This document shows, piece after piece, positions 26,254 through 34,289 of a stretch of 64,000 bases of DNA. The notes beneath the pieces were generated by a model. The model saw nothing but the letters and a program-made list of their open reading frames with translations, was not told where the DNA came from and made no database searches. The stretch is taken from positions 24,442 through 88,441 of the forward strand of contig DLCN01000028.1 of the NCBI GenBank assembly GCA_002480645.1. Reading direction: 5' to 3'. The number at the start of each line of letters is the position of its first letter. Position 1 is the first letter of the stretch. A program made the position numbers and the translations under genes. The DNA is from Balneolaceae bacterium UBA7797 (lineage in GTDB: Bacteria > Bacteroidota > Rhodothermia > Balneolales > Balneolaceae).

Positions 26254-26715
26254 ACTTGAAAGACGATGGAACCAAAAATGAATTTATTTTAGTGCTCTAC
26301 AATCACCTTCTAACTACAACGATCAAAGGACCCATTCATAGTTCAGTTTAAGCTGAGATACCTGGCATAAAGCCTTTCTATTCCTCCCCCTTTCCCCTTC
26401 TCACTCACTTTTTTCAGATCCTGTATGTCCTTATATCGGCATCAATAACTGAACAGGTATGGATATCCTCACTCTCAAAAAGGAAGGTGTTTTGGAGTTT
26501 TTGATTTAATTATTTCGCTTTTTAATGCTACTCAATACAACCTGTACTCCTAATTATTTTAGGTTATTTACTTTAATTTACACCAAAAAAGCCCTTCCAA
26601 TGTTTTAACATTTACTTTTTTAAGTAAACAACTCTTTTAACCTGTGTTTTATTGGTTTTCATTATTTATAATATCGGCACTTAATCAGTTAAATAATTAG
26701 TTGGAGAAACAACCG
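26254..26715. promoter_or_regulatory. Gene-free region upstream of the ammonium transporter
   Basis: These 462 bases hold no gene. The last 120 bases are AT-rich. TGTTTTAACA (26601-26610) is a palindrome, and immediately next to it TTTACTT/AAGTAAA (26611-26628) forms a perfect 7-bp inverted repeat with a TTTT centre. Together they could be an operator or a weak hairpin. A TATAAT-like box (26668-26673) lies about 45 bases before the ATG, but without a clear -35. Confidence 0.4.
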
Positions 26716-28026
26716 ATGAAACGACTCTCACTCACACTTCTGTTGTCGGTTTTCGGAGCAGTCTCAGTCTATGCTCAGGAAGCCGAAGCAACCCTTAATA
26801 CCGGCGATACCGCCTGGCTCTTAATTGCCACCGCGCTGGTGATGTTAATGACCCCTGCCGGACTCGCTTTATTCTATGGAGGTCTTACCCAGAATAAACA
26901 CGTATTGAACACCATCGGAATGAGCTACATGGCCTTCTGTACCGGAAGTCTTATCTGGATAATAGGCGGGTATTCGCTTGCATTCTCAGATGGAAATGCC
27001 ATCATTGGCGGGCTCAGTAATTTCATGCTGCATGGTATTGGTGTGAATGACGTGAGCGGCAGCATCCCCACATTATTATTTGTCGCTTTTCAGGGTACGT
27101 TTGCTGCTATTGCCGTGGCCATTGTTAGTGGCTCCATCATTGAACGCGTACGCTTTTCCACCTGGGGCATCTTTACCATATTCTGGGTATTAGTCGTGTA
27201 TGCACCCGTTGCCCATTGGGTGTGGGGAGGTGGATTCCTCAGCAATTCCGGTGAAATGGATTTTGCCGGTGGTACGGTGATACATATTAATGCCGGTGTG
27301 GCCGGACTCGTGCTTTCTTATCTGGTTGGTAAGCGTATGGAACACGGACTGGAAGAAGTAAGAAAACCATCATCTATCAAGTTTATGATCCTTGGCTCTG
27401 CCCTGCTGTGGTTCGGTTGGTTTGGATTTAATGGCGGGAGTCAGCTCGCTGCCGACGGAATTGCTGCCAATGCCGTATTGGTCACAAATATCGCAGCAAC
27501 TGCCGGTGCATTGATCTGGTTAACCATCGAGTGGTTCATTGTGAAAAAGCCGACACTGATCGGAATGGCATCCGGTGCCGTTTCCGGACTGGTAGGAATT
27601 ACTCCGGCATCCGGTTTTGTGGATGCAAGCGGAGCATTAGCGATCGGTATCATCTCCGGTATCGTTGGGTACTGGGGCGTTGTACATCTGAAATCTATGA
27701 TAAAACATGACGACACTCTGGATGCATTCGGGATTCACGGTCTCGTTGGAATTGCCGGTGCATTACTGACCGGGATCTTTGCCAATCCGGAGGTGAACGG
27801 TGGCGCGGGACTACTTTACGGAAATCCAATTCAGGTATGGGTTCAGTTAAAAGCAGTGCTTATAACTATCGCCTATTCTGCGGTTGCCACCTTTGTGGTT
27901 TGGAAGGTTTGTGAACTCATCACCAGAGGCGGTCGTGTGGATGAAGAACTTGAATTAGAAGGAATGGATATCGGATTCCACGGCGAACATCACATGGTGG
28001 TTGAAGAAAGTAAGATCGTTAGCTGA
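26716..28026 (+). CDS. amtB: Ammonium transporter (Amt/MEP family)
   Basis: A 436-residue transporter moving ammonium/ammonia across the inner membrane. A cleavable N-terminal segment (LTLLLSVFGAVSVYAQ) precedes the core, as in AmtB. Family phrases are clear: LALFYGGLTQNKHVLNT, GSIIERVRFSTW, WVWGGGFL, GGTVIHINAGVAGLV with the pore His, and FGIHGLVGIAGALLTGIF with the second pore His. About eleven membrane helices can be counted. The ATG at 26716 follows ggag (26702-26705). No glnK-type PII gene follows, since the transcript ends at a strong terminator. Confidence 0.93.
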   Translation: MKRLSLTLLLSVFGAVSVYAQEAEATLNTGDTAWLLIATALVMLMTPAGLALFYGGLTQNKHVLNTIGMSYMAFCTGSLIWIIGGYSLAFSDGNAIIGGLSNFMLHGIGVNDVSGSIPTLLFVAFQGTFAAIAVAIVSGSIIERVRFSTWGIFTIFWVLVVYAPVAHWVWGGGFLSNSGEMDFAGGTVIHINAGVAGLVLSYLVGKRMEHGLEEVRKPSSIKFMILGSALLWFGWFGFNGGSQLAADGIAANAVLVTNIAATAGALIWLTIEWFIVKKPTLIGMASGAVSGLVGITPASGFVDASGALAIGIISGIVGYWGVVHLKSMIKHDDTLDAFGIHGLVGIAGALLTGIFANPEVNGGAGLLYGNPIQVWVQLKAVLITIAYSAVATFVVWKVCELITRGGRVDEELELEGMDIGFHGEHHMVVEESKIVS

Positions 28027-28050
28027 TCCACCCTCTCATCTCTTATTTTT

Positions 28051-28088
28051 AATGCCCGGTGTAAGTGTTTATACCGGGCATTTTTTTT
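28051..28088 (+). terminator. Intrinsic terminator after amtB
   Basis: The 10-bp perfect stem AATGCCCGGT/ACCGGGCATT (28051-28060 and 28073-28082) is followed by a run of T. Confidence 0.9.
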
Positions 28089-28251
28089 CAAAATAATACT
28101 TAAGTCATTTTATATTGAGCCGATAACAATTAGCTAAACACCTGCTTTTCATTGATTTAGTAAAATTTTATACATCTTATCTCTTTTTAATATTAGAAGA
28201 TTTTAATATTTTAAAAACAGTACCTGATAAGAGAGAATAAAATAGAAAGTC

Positions 28252-28794
28252 ATGAGAGCGTTAATAATATTGTCTACCCTTAGTTTAATTTTGTTCAGTT
28301 GTGATTCCTCCCCTCTAAGCGTCGAAAACGGATTCACAGAAGTAGAAAAGATCGACCCGGATTCCATCGAATGTTCAGAAAACAATGCTACCGAGGACTG
28401 CGATGTGGAGTTGATCAGTATCACCGTAAATGAGATCGACCAACCGTGTGTCACCTACGATTTTATGTTGAGAATAGCTTCCGGTTTTGAAGCCCCCGTT
28501 GGATTACAATCCGGTTCAAAATCACGCGTTGACTGGGAATTTCTGCCTAATGGAAATACCGGTTTCTGGATCAGTTCTATTACCAACGCAAGCAGCCAAC
28601 GTAGCGGTGTGATCGAGAACTTTGGATGTTTCTCCTTCGGAGATCAGACCACGTTGATCATAACACAAACCATTACCGACCACAACGGACATGTAAGTAA
28701 CGAGCTCACCTACAGCGTCGAAAATACAACCCGGAGTAAAGTTACTACCCAAACCACCAGCGGAGCTGATTACTCTTATTCAGTAATGAATTAA
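28252..28794 (+). CDS. Hypothetical lipoprotein
   Basis: A 180-residue predicted lipoprotein (signal LSLILFSC, Cys at about residue 17). The mature part holds pairs of cysteines (IECSENNATEDCDVE, DQPCVTYDF, NFGCFSF) and several beta strands, as in small secreted immunoglobulin-like domains. I do not recognise the family. It converges on the flavoprotein gene with only 3 bases between the stops, and no hairpin is seen there. Confidence 0.65.
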   Translation: MRALIILSTLSLILFSCDSSPLSVENGFTEVEKIDPDSIECSENNATEDCDVELISITVNEIDQPCVTYDFMLRIASGFEAPVGLQSGSKSRVDWEFLPNGNTGFWISSITNASSQRSGVIENFGCFSFGDQTTLIITQTITDHNGHVSNELTYSVENTTRSKVTTQTTSGADYSYSVMN

Positions 28795-28797
28795 GGG

Positions 28798-30279
28798 CTA
28801 AACAACTCTGTCAGGATCACTGTAATCAGGGATATCTCCGGAATAACCGAAGATATTCCTGATCAGTTTTACCGACCATTCACTTTGATTTTTGATATAC
28901 CACTGATCGGCAGCCCTGCGTGCTCCCAATGCCCAGGCTGGATACGGATGAATGGTATCGGCCATATTTCTTAAACTGATCCCGTTCTTCATGGCCATCG
29001 CAAATTCAGAAATAAGCTCCCCGGCATGCTTTCCGGCTATGGAAACTCCTAAAATTTTACCTGTCCATTTAGTTGCAAAGATCTTGATGAGGCCTTCAGT
29101 CTCGTTCTCAGCCAGTGCGCGATCAATTTTGGTATACGGGAACCGGTACACTTCAAATTTCTTTCCGGATGCTTTCAGGTCCTCTTCCCTTGCCCCGAGA
29201 TGGGCAACCTGCGGAGTGGTATATGTGACCCAAGGCACATGTTTCCGGTCGATCTTCATCGGAAGTTTTACCAGTGCTTTGGTCGTAGCAATTTTAGCCA
29301 TATGCTCACTCATGTGGGTGAACTGATATGCTCCCGTCACATCACCAATGGCATAGATGTTTGAAATATTGGTGCGACAGGATTCATTGATCTGTATTCC
29401 TTTTTCACTGTATTGGATTCCGGCTTTATCAAGCCCGAGGGATTCAACATTCGGCTGACGTCCGGTAGCGATAAACAACCGATCTCCTTCTATCTCCTGT
29501 TCTTTCCCCTCCACAGAGATCTTTATCCCTACTCCATCCTTATTCCGGGCAACCTCTTTGATGTCTACGGACCTCATGATCTTTATCCCGTCTCTGATCA
29601 TCACCTTCTCAAGGATATCAGTGACCTCCGGATCATCCTTTTGCAGGATACGATCCTGTGCTTCAAGTATCGTGACTTCCGATCCCAGATCTGAAAAAGC
29701 CTGTGCCATCTCAACGCCTATGGGGCCTCCCCCGATTATGATCAGCTTTTGTGGAAAATGGTCCGTTTCAAACAAACTCTCGCTGGTAAGAAAGTCTACT
29801 TCGTCTAAACCGGGAATTGCGGGCACTGATGGACTGGAACCGGTGGCAATGAATATATACCGGGCAGTTACTTCGCGCTTTTTCCCATCTTCTTTTTCTA
29901 TCAGGATGGTATGCTTATCCAGAAAGGATGCTTTTCCGAATTCCACATCAATCCCCATTTCCTCATAGATCTCCGGGCGGTCAGCATCTTCATATACTTC
30001 CTCACGAACTGAGTGTACATGCCGGATCACTTTTTTGAAATCGATCTGTGGTTCGGTATCAGATAATCCGAATTCAGAAGCTTTCCGGATATTTCTTGCG
30101 ATGTGACCGGCTTTCAGAAGGGTTTTGCTGGGAATGCAACCGGTCCAGGTACAATCACCGCCCAGACGATGCACCTCGATCATCAGGGTCTTACAACCAA
30201 AATTGGCGGAGATGCCGGAAGCCGTTAAGCCCGCAGCACCACCGCCAACAACTAAACTGTCATATTCAAATTGAGCCAT
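28798..30279 (-). CDS. MerA-like FAD/NAD(P)-disulfide oxidoreductase
   Basis: A 493-residue class I flavoprotein of the dihydrolipoamide dehydrogenase/mercuric reductase group. The FAD motif VGGGAAGLTA is at residues 11-20, the redox disulfide is C43-C48 in GGDCTWTGCIPSK, the NAD(P) motif is IIGGGPIGVEMAQ, and the second FAD motif is YAIGDVTGAYQFTHMSEH. The C-terminal HPYPAW replaces the HAHPT of lipoamide dehydrogenases, and the C-terminal Cys pair of true mercuric reductases is missing (end is PDYSDPDRVV). So mercury reduction is unlikely, and the electron acceptor is unknown. The gene lies 88 bases downstream of ppdK on the same strand. Confidence 0.85.
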   Translation of the reverse strand: MAQFEYDSLVVGGGAAGLTASGISANFGCKTLMIEVHRLGGDCTWTGCIPSKTLLKAGHIARNIRKASEFGLSDTEPQIDFKKVIRHVHSVREEVYEDADRPEIYEEMGIDVEFGKASFLDKHTILIEKEDGKKREVTARYIFIATGSSPSVPAIPGLDEVDFLTSESLFETDHFPQKLIIIGGGPIGVEMAQAFSDLGSEVTILEAQDRILQKDDPEVTDILEKVMIRDGIKIMRSVDIKEVARNKDGVGIKISVEGKEQEIEGDRLFIATGRQPNVESLGLDKAGIQYSEKGIQINESCRTNISNIYAIGDVTGAYQFTHMSEHMAKIATTKALVKLPMKIDRKHVPWVTYTTPQVAHLGAREEDLKASGKKFEVYRFPYTKIDRALAENETEGLIKIFATKWTGKILGVSIAGKHAGELISEFAMAMKNGISLRNMADTIHPYPAWALGARRAADQWYIKNQSEWSVKLIRNIFGYSGDIPDYSDPDRVV

Positions 30280-30367
30280 ACCAGATGTTCCCGGATTTAG
30301 TGAAGATTGTTCTCAAATTAATGATCATCAATCAACAACCAAACCCGGAAACAAAAGGTTTGTTGCC

Positions 30368-33040
30368 TTAAACCAGCTCCGCTGGATTTTCTTTGCTTTT
30401 ACGTTCGCCATGTTTGATCACTGCCTGTGCAATAGCCAGGTGAGCGATCGGTACACGATATGGTGAACAAGACACATAATTCATGCCCAATTTGTAGCAG
30501 AATTCGATACTTGCAGGATCTCCACCGTGCTCGCCACAGATACCAATTTTGATATCAGGGTTGCCGGCATGACCTAACTCAGTTCCCATGTGAACCAGTT
30601 CACCCACTCCGCGTTGATCCAGTGTCTGGAACGGATCGTCTTTAAGAATACCTTCTTCGAGGTAATAAGGGATGAATTTAGAGGCGTCATCACGGCTGTA
30701 ACCGAGTGTCATCTGGGTGAGGTCGTTTGTACCGAATGAGAAGAATTCAGCTTCACGGGCGATCTCGTTAGCAACGATCGCAGCTCTTGGAACCTCGATC
30801 ATAGTACCAATTTTAAAATCTACACGAGCGTCGAGCTCAGCGAATACTTCTTCAGAAGTTTTTTCAACCACTTTGCGTTGGTTCACAAATTCCTGAACGG
30901 AACCTACCAGCGGGATCATGATCTCAGGAATTGCTTTAATTCCTTCTGATTGCAGCTCTATAGCGGCTTCCATGATGGCACGGGTTTGCATTTCAGTGAT
31001 CTCAGGGTGAGTGATACCTAAACGGCAACCTCTGTGACCCAGCATCGGGTTGAATTCTTTCAATGCGTTCACTTTGCGTCGAAGAGCTTCTTCTTCGATG
31101 CCCAGTTGTTTTGCTACTACTTCAATCTCTTCGTCAGTATGTGGAAGGAATTCGTGCAGTGGCGGATCCAGCAGACGGATAGTAACTGCGAGACCATTCA
31201 TTTCTTTAAAAATGCCTTTGAAATCTTCTTTTTGATAAGGAAGAAGTTTCATCAGTGCATTACGTCGTTCTTCAATTGTTTCAGAGATGATCATTCTGCG
31301 CACAGCAGTAACACGCTCATCTTTGAAGAACATGTGTTCAGTTCTTGCCAGACCGATACCTTTTGCACCCAATGAACGGGCAAGAGCGGCATCTTCCGGA
31401 GTTTCAGCATTGGCACGTACGTCCATTCTTTCAAACTGACCTACCCATCGCATGAAGGTTTCGTACTCTTCACTTAATGTTGGTGGATGCATTTCTTTCT
31501 GGCCAAGCATTACAAATCCACGGGTACCATCTATTGAGATCCAGTCTCCGGCTTTTACGGTAACTTCACCATTGGTGAATGATTTGTTTTTGTAGTTGAT
31601 CACGATATCACTACATCCTGCCACACAAGGCTTACCCCATCCACGGGCAACCACAGCAGCGTGACTGGTCATACCACCGCGGGAAGTAAGAATACCTTCG
31701 GCTGATGACATACCGCCAACATCTTCGGGGCTGGTCTCGATCCGTACCAGGATCACCATTTCACCGTTCTCAGCGGCTAATTCAGCTTCTTTAGAGTCGA
31801 ATACTACTTTACCAACGGCCGCACCCGGAGAAGCAGGAAGTCCTTTTCCTAACAGTTCTTTGTCGAGTACATCGGTTGATGAGAATTGTGGGTGAAGAAG
31901 TTGTTCGATATGTTCCGGCTCAACCAGTGAGCTGATCGCTTCTTCTTTTGTAATTACATTCTGATTTACCAGATCAACAGCGATCTTAACCGCAGCTGCA
32001 CCGGTACGTTTACCGTTTCTGGTTTGCAGAATAAAGAGTTTTCCTTCCTGAATGGTAAACTCAATGTCTTGCATATTTTTGTAATGCGCTTCCAGCTTGT
32101 TTGTGTAAGCTTTGAGCTCATCGTACACATCCGGCATCATTTGCTTCATTTCGTTGATCGGCTGAGGAGTACGAATACCTGCTACCACATCTTCGCCCTG
32201 AGCGTTAACCAGGAACTCACCATAAAGTTCGCCGGTACCATTGGATGGGTTTCGGGTAAAGCATACACCGGTAGCGCTGGAGCTGCCCATGTTACCAAAC
32301 ACCATTGCCTGTACATTCACTCCGGTACCGATGAGGCCTTCGATATGACTGATCTCACGATATTTGATCGCACGGCTGCTGTTCCATGAAGAGAATACAG
32401 CGTTGATGGCAAATTTCATTTGTTCTACAGGATTTTCAGGGAACATGTGTCCTGTATGTTTTCTGTAGATCGCTTTGTATCTGTCTACCAGCACTTTAAG
32501 GTGCTCAGTTGTAAGGTTGATGTCGTTTTTAACGCCAACTTCTTCTTTCAGATGTTCGATCGCTTCTTCGAAATACTCGTGACTTACACCCATAACCACA
32601 TCACCGAACATGTCGATGAAACGTCGGTAACTATCATATACAAATCGTTCGTTACCGGTACGTTTGATCAGTGCTTCAACTACTTTATCGTTGATCCCTA
32701 AATTCAGAATGGTATCCATCATACCCGGCATAGATACTGCGGCACCGGAACGTACAGACACGAGTAACGGATTTTCAGAATCACCTAATTTTGCACCCAT
32801 TTCTTTTTCAAGGTGTGCAATACCTTCGTAAACCTGCTCTTCTAACCCTTCAGGCCAGTTCATGTTGTTATCGATCGTTGCTTTACATGCAACCGTAGAA
32901 ATTGTGAATCCGGGAGGAACCGGGATGCCTATATTACACATTTCGGCTAAGTTTGCTCCTTTACCTCCAATTAACTCTCGCAGTGTGCGGTTTCCATCAG
33001 TTGTTTTACCAAAACGGTAAACGAATTTATTATCGGCCAT
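30368..33040 (-). CDS. ppdK: Pyruvate, phosphate dikinase
   Basis: Interconverts pyruvate, ATP and phosphate with PEP, AMP and pyrophosphate, linking glycolysis and gluconeogenesis. The full family length of 890 residues is present. The N-terminal ATP-grasp domain begins with GKTTDGN..LRELIGGKGANLAEM, the swivelling domain contains RGGMTSHAAVVARGWGKP with the phospho-His, and the C-terminal TIM barrel has GICGEHGGDPASIEF with its catalytic Cys and ends with the SCSPYRVPIAH signature. The start is at MADNKFVYRFG. A long, gene-free upstream region suggests its own promoter. Confidence 0.97.
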   Translation of the reverse strand: MADNKFVYRFGKTTDGNRTLRELIGGKGANLAEMCNIGIPVPPGFTISTVACKATIDNNMNWPEGLEEQVYEGIAHLEKEMGAKLGDSENPLLVSVRSGAAVSMPGMMDTILNLGINDKVVEALIKRTGNERFVYDSYRRFIDMFGDVVMGVSHEYFEEAIEHLKEEVGVKNDINLTTEHLKVLVDRYKAIYRKHTGHMFPENPVEQMKFAINAVFSSWNSSRAIKYREISHIEGLIGTGVNVQAMVFGNMGSSSATGVCFTRNPSNGTGELYGEFLVNAQGEDVVAGIRTPQPINEMKQMMPDVYDELKAYTNKLEAHYKNMQDIEFTIQEGKLFILQTRNGKRTGAAAVKIAVDLVNQNVITKEEAISSLVEPEHIEQLLHPQFSSTDVLDKELLGKGLPASPGAAVGKVVFDSKEAELAAENGEMVILVRIETSPEDVGGMSSAEGILTSRGGMTSHAAVVARGWGKPCVAGCSDIVINYKNKSFTNGEVTVKAGDWISIDGTRGFVMLGQKEMHPPTLSEEYETFMRWVGQFERMDVRANAETPEDAALARSLGAKGIGLARTEHMFFKDERVTAVRRMIISETIEERRNALMKLLPYQKEDFKGIFKEMNGLAVTIRLLDPPLHEFLPHTDEEIEVVAKQLGIEEEALRRKVNALKEFNPMLGHRGCRLGITHPEITEMQTRAIMEAAIELQSEGIKAIPEIMIPLVGSVQEFVNQRKVVEKTSEEVFAELDARVDFKIGTMIEVPRAAIVANEIAREAEFFSFGTNDLTQMTLGYSRDDASKFIPYYLEEGILKDDPFQTLDQRGVGELVHMGTELGHAGNPDIKIGICGEHGGDPASIEFCYKLGMNYVSCSPYRVPIAHLAIAQAVIKHGERKSKENPAELV

Positions 33041-33430
33041 GATTACCTCTTATTAGTTTTTACTTTCCCATGGCTCAAGACGCAGAAGCTAGGTTCAAGA
33101 GTCATGTAATGAATCGGTTTATAACACGTCTAAATAATCCCCATTTAAAATGAAGAAAATGTGTAGAAGCGGTTTTTTGAGTTTTCTGCACCATACTTTT
33201 AATCCTCATCAATACACGTAGTATTTAAAAAAAACCTCATTAAATGAGCTCTGAAAGTGCTATAGCAAGCATTTAAGAGAATTTTTCACTCCATTCATTT
33301 GTTAGTAAAAAAAATTTGATACATGTAGTTACAAGTTGTGACAAAGAGCCACAGAACCACTATGTAATATTTTGAAACCTCTCTTTCTGATCCTATTCAT
33401 TCTGCTTAAATAAGATTATTTTCCCCGCAC
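33041..33430. other. Divergent intergenic region between ppdK and metal-uptake genes
   Basis: This 390-base region has no gene. It must contain promoters for both directions. I see no strong hairpin, riboswitch or clear repeat. The part near 33290-33330 is AT-rich (AAAAAAAATTTG), and I cannot assign boxes with confidence. Confidence 0.4.
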
Positions 33431-33736
33431 ATGAATTGGTCCGGCGCAAATATATACACGATCATCGCTTTTCTGGTGATCAGCCTTTTTGGTAGTCTTA
33501 CTCACTATCATACGGAGGTATTGGTCTGTGATTATCACGCAGATACCCCCCATTATCAGGAAAACAATATTTTTTGTCCTATTCATGTACTCAATTCTGA
33601 GTCTCCGGATTCTTTAACTCAGGATTATTCTGAACACTTTTTACCCGAAACAAGCATAATCGAGATAAGTGAGCAAATTCACTACGTTGATTATGCCTAT
33701 TCATTTCTTGGTCGGGCCCCTCCTTTCATGAGTTGA
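33431..33736 (+). CDS. Small exported His/Cys protein at metal-uptake locus
   Basis: A 101-residue protein with one N-terminal hydrophobic helix (IYTIIAFLVISLFGS), followed by HYHTEVLVCDYHADTPHYQENNIFCPIH. The dense His/Cys in this 28-residue segment suggests metal binding, similar in style to small secreted proteins found upstream of metal-regulated receptors. It is followed by a second His-rich lipoprotein and a TonB-dependent receptor in the same direction. The family is not named. Confidence 0.6.
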   Translation: MNWSGANIYTIIAFLVISLFGSLTHYHTEVLVCDYHADTPHYQENNIFCPIHVLNSESPDSLTQDYSEHFLPETSIIEISEQIHYVDYAYSFLGRAPPFMS

Positions 33737-33790
33737 TCATACCAGCTATATCAACAGAACATTTATTCACTTTTTTTAATAATCAATCTC

Positions 33791-34249
33791 ATGAAATTTC
33801 TAAAAAATTATCTACGGGGTGTATTACCTCTACTCGTATTGTCTGCACTTATTCTTTCTAACTGTAAAAATTCCGTTTCTGATGATCACGATCACGAAGA
33901 TCCGGAAGGGTATGTGCTCAGAATGAATGGCAGTGCTATAGTAACTCAAAACCCGGAAGAAGATGTTACCGGTGAAGTAACAGTTGCTGCCGGGGAAGAA
34001 ACATCACTGATTACTATAGTATATCTGGACCATGATGGTGATGAAATTGATCTCGACGATGACTATACCATTGAAGTAACATTTACTGCCGATGGAATAG
34101 CTGAATTCGAACAACACGATGAAGACGGGAACTGGAGCTTCCATATACATGGAGAAGCAGCCGGCTCTACAACTATGTTAATTACTCTGATGCATGGTGA
34201 TCATTCACACTTCACAAGTCAGGCAATTCCTGTGGTTGTAACTGAGTAA
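33791..34249 (+). CDS. His-rich lipoprotein, probable metal-binding partner of receptor
   Basis: A 152-residue predicted lipoprotein (signal LLVLSALILSNC). Right after the lipobox comes SDDHDHEDPEG, and more His clusters appear later (EQHDEDGNWSFHIHGEA, MHGDHSHFTSQ). The rest is a beta-sandwich-like fold with many acidic residues (DHDGDEIDLDDDYTIEV). These features suggest capture of zinc or a similar divalent metal at the outer membrane for the receptor encoded 15 bases downstream. The metal identity is inference. Confidence 0.7.
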   Translation: MKFLKNYLRGVLPLLVLSALILSNCKNSVSDDHDHEDPEGYVLRMNGSAIVTQNPEEDVTGEVTVAAGEETSLITIVYLDHDGDEIDLDDDYTIEVTFTADGIAEFEQHDEDGNWSFHIHGEAAGSTTMLITLMHGDHSHFTSQAIPVVVTE

Positions 34250-34258
34250 CAAAATTTA

Positions 34259-34289
34259 ATCGGGGTGGAGTTTTTTAACTCTCCCCGAT
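34259..34289 (+). other. Strong hairpin at the start of the receptor gene
   Basis: ATCGGGG..GAGTT (34259-34272) pairs with AACTC.CCCCGAT (34277-34289) around a TTTT loop. It contains the proposed GTG start codon (34265-34267) and lacks a downstream T-run, so it could mask translation initiation or act as an attenuator or RNA-stability element. Confidence 0.45.

Noticed and set aside
28798..30279. Mercuric reductase
   Set aside because: No NmerA domain and no C-terminal Cys pair. No merR, merT or merP nearby.
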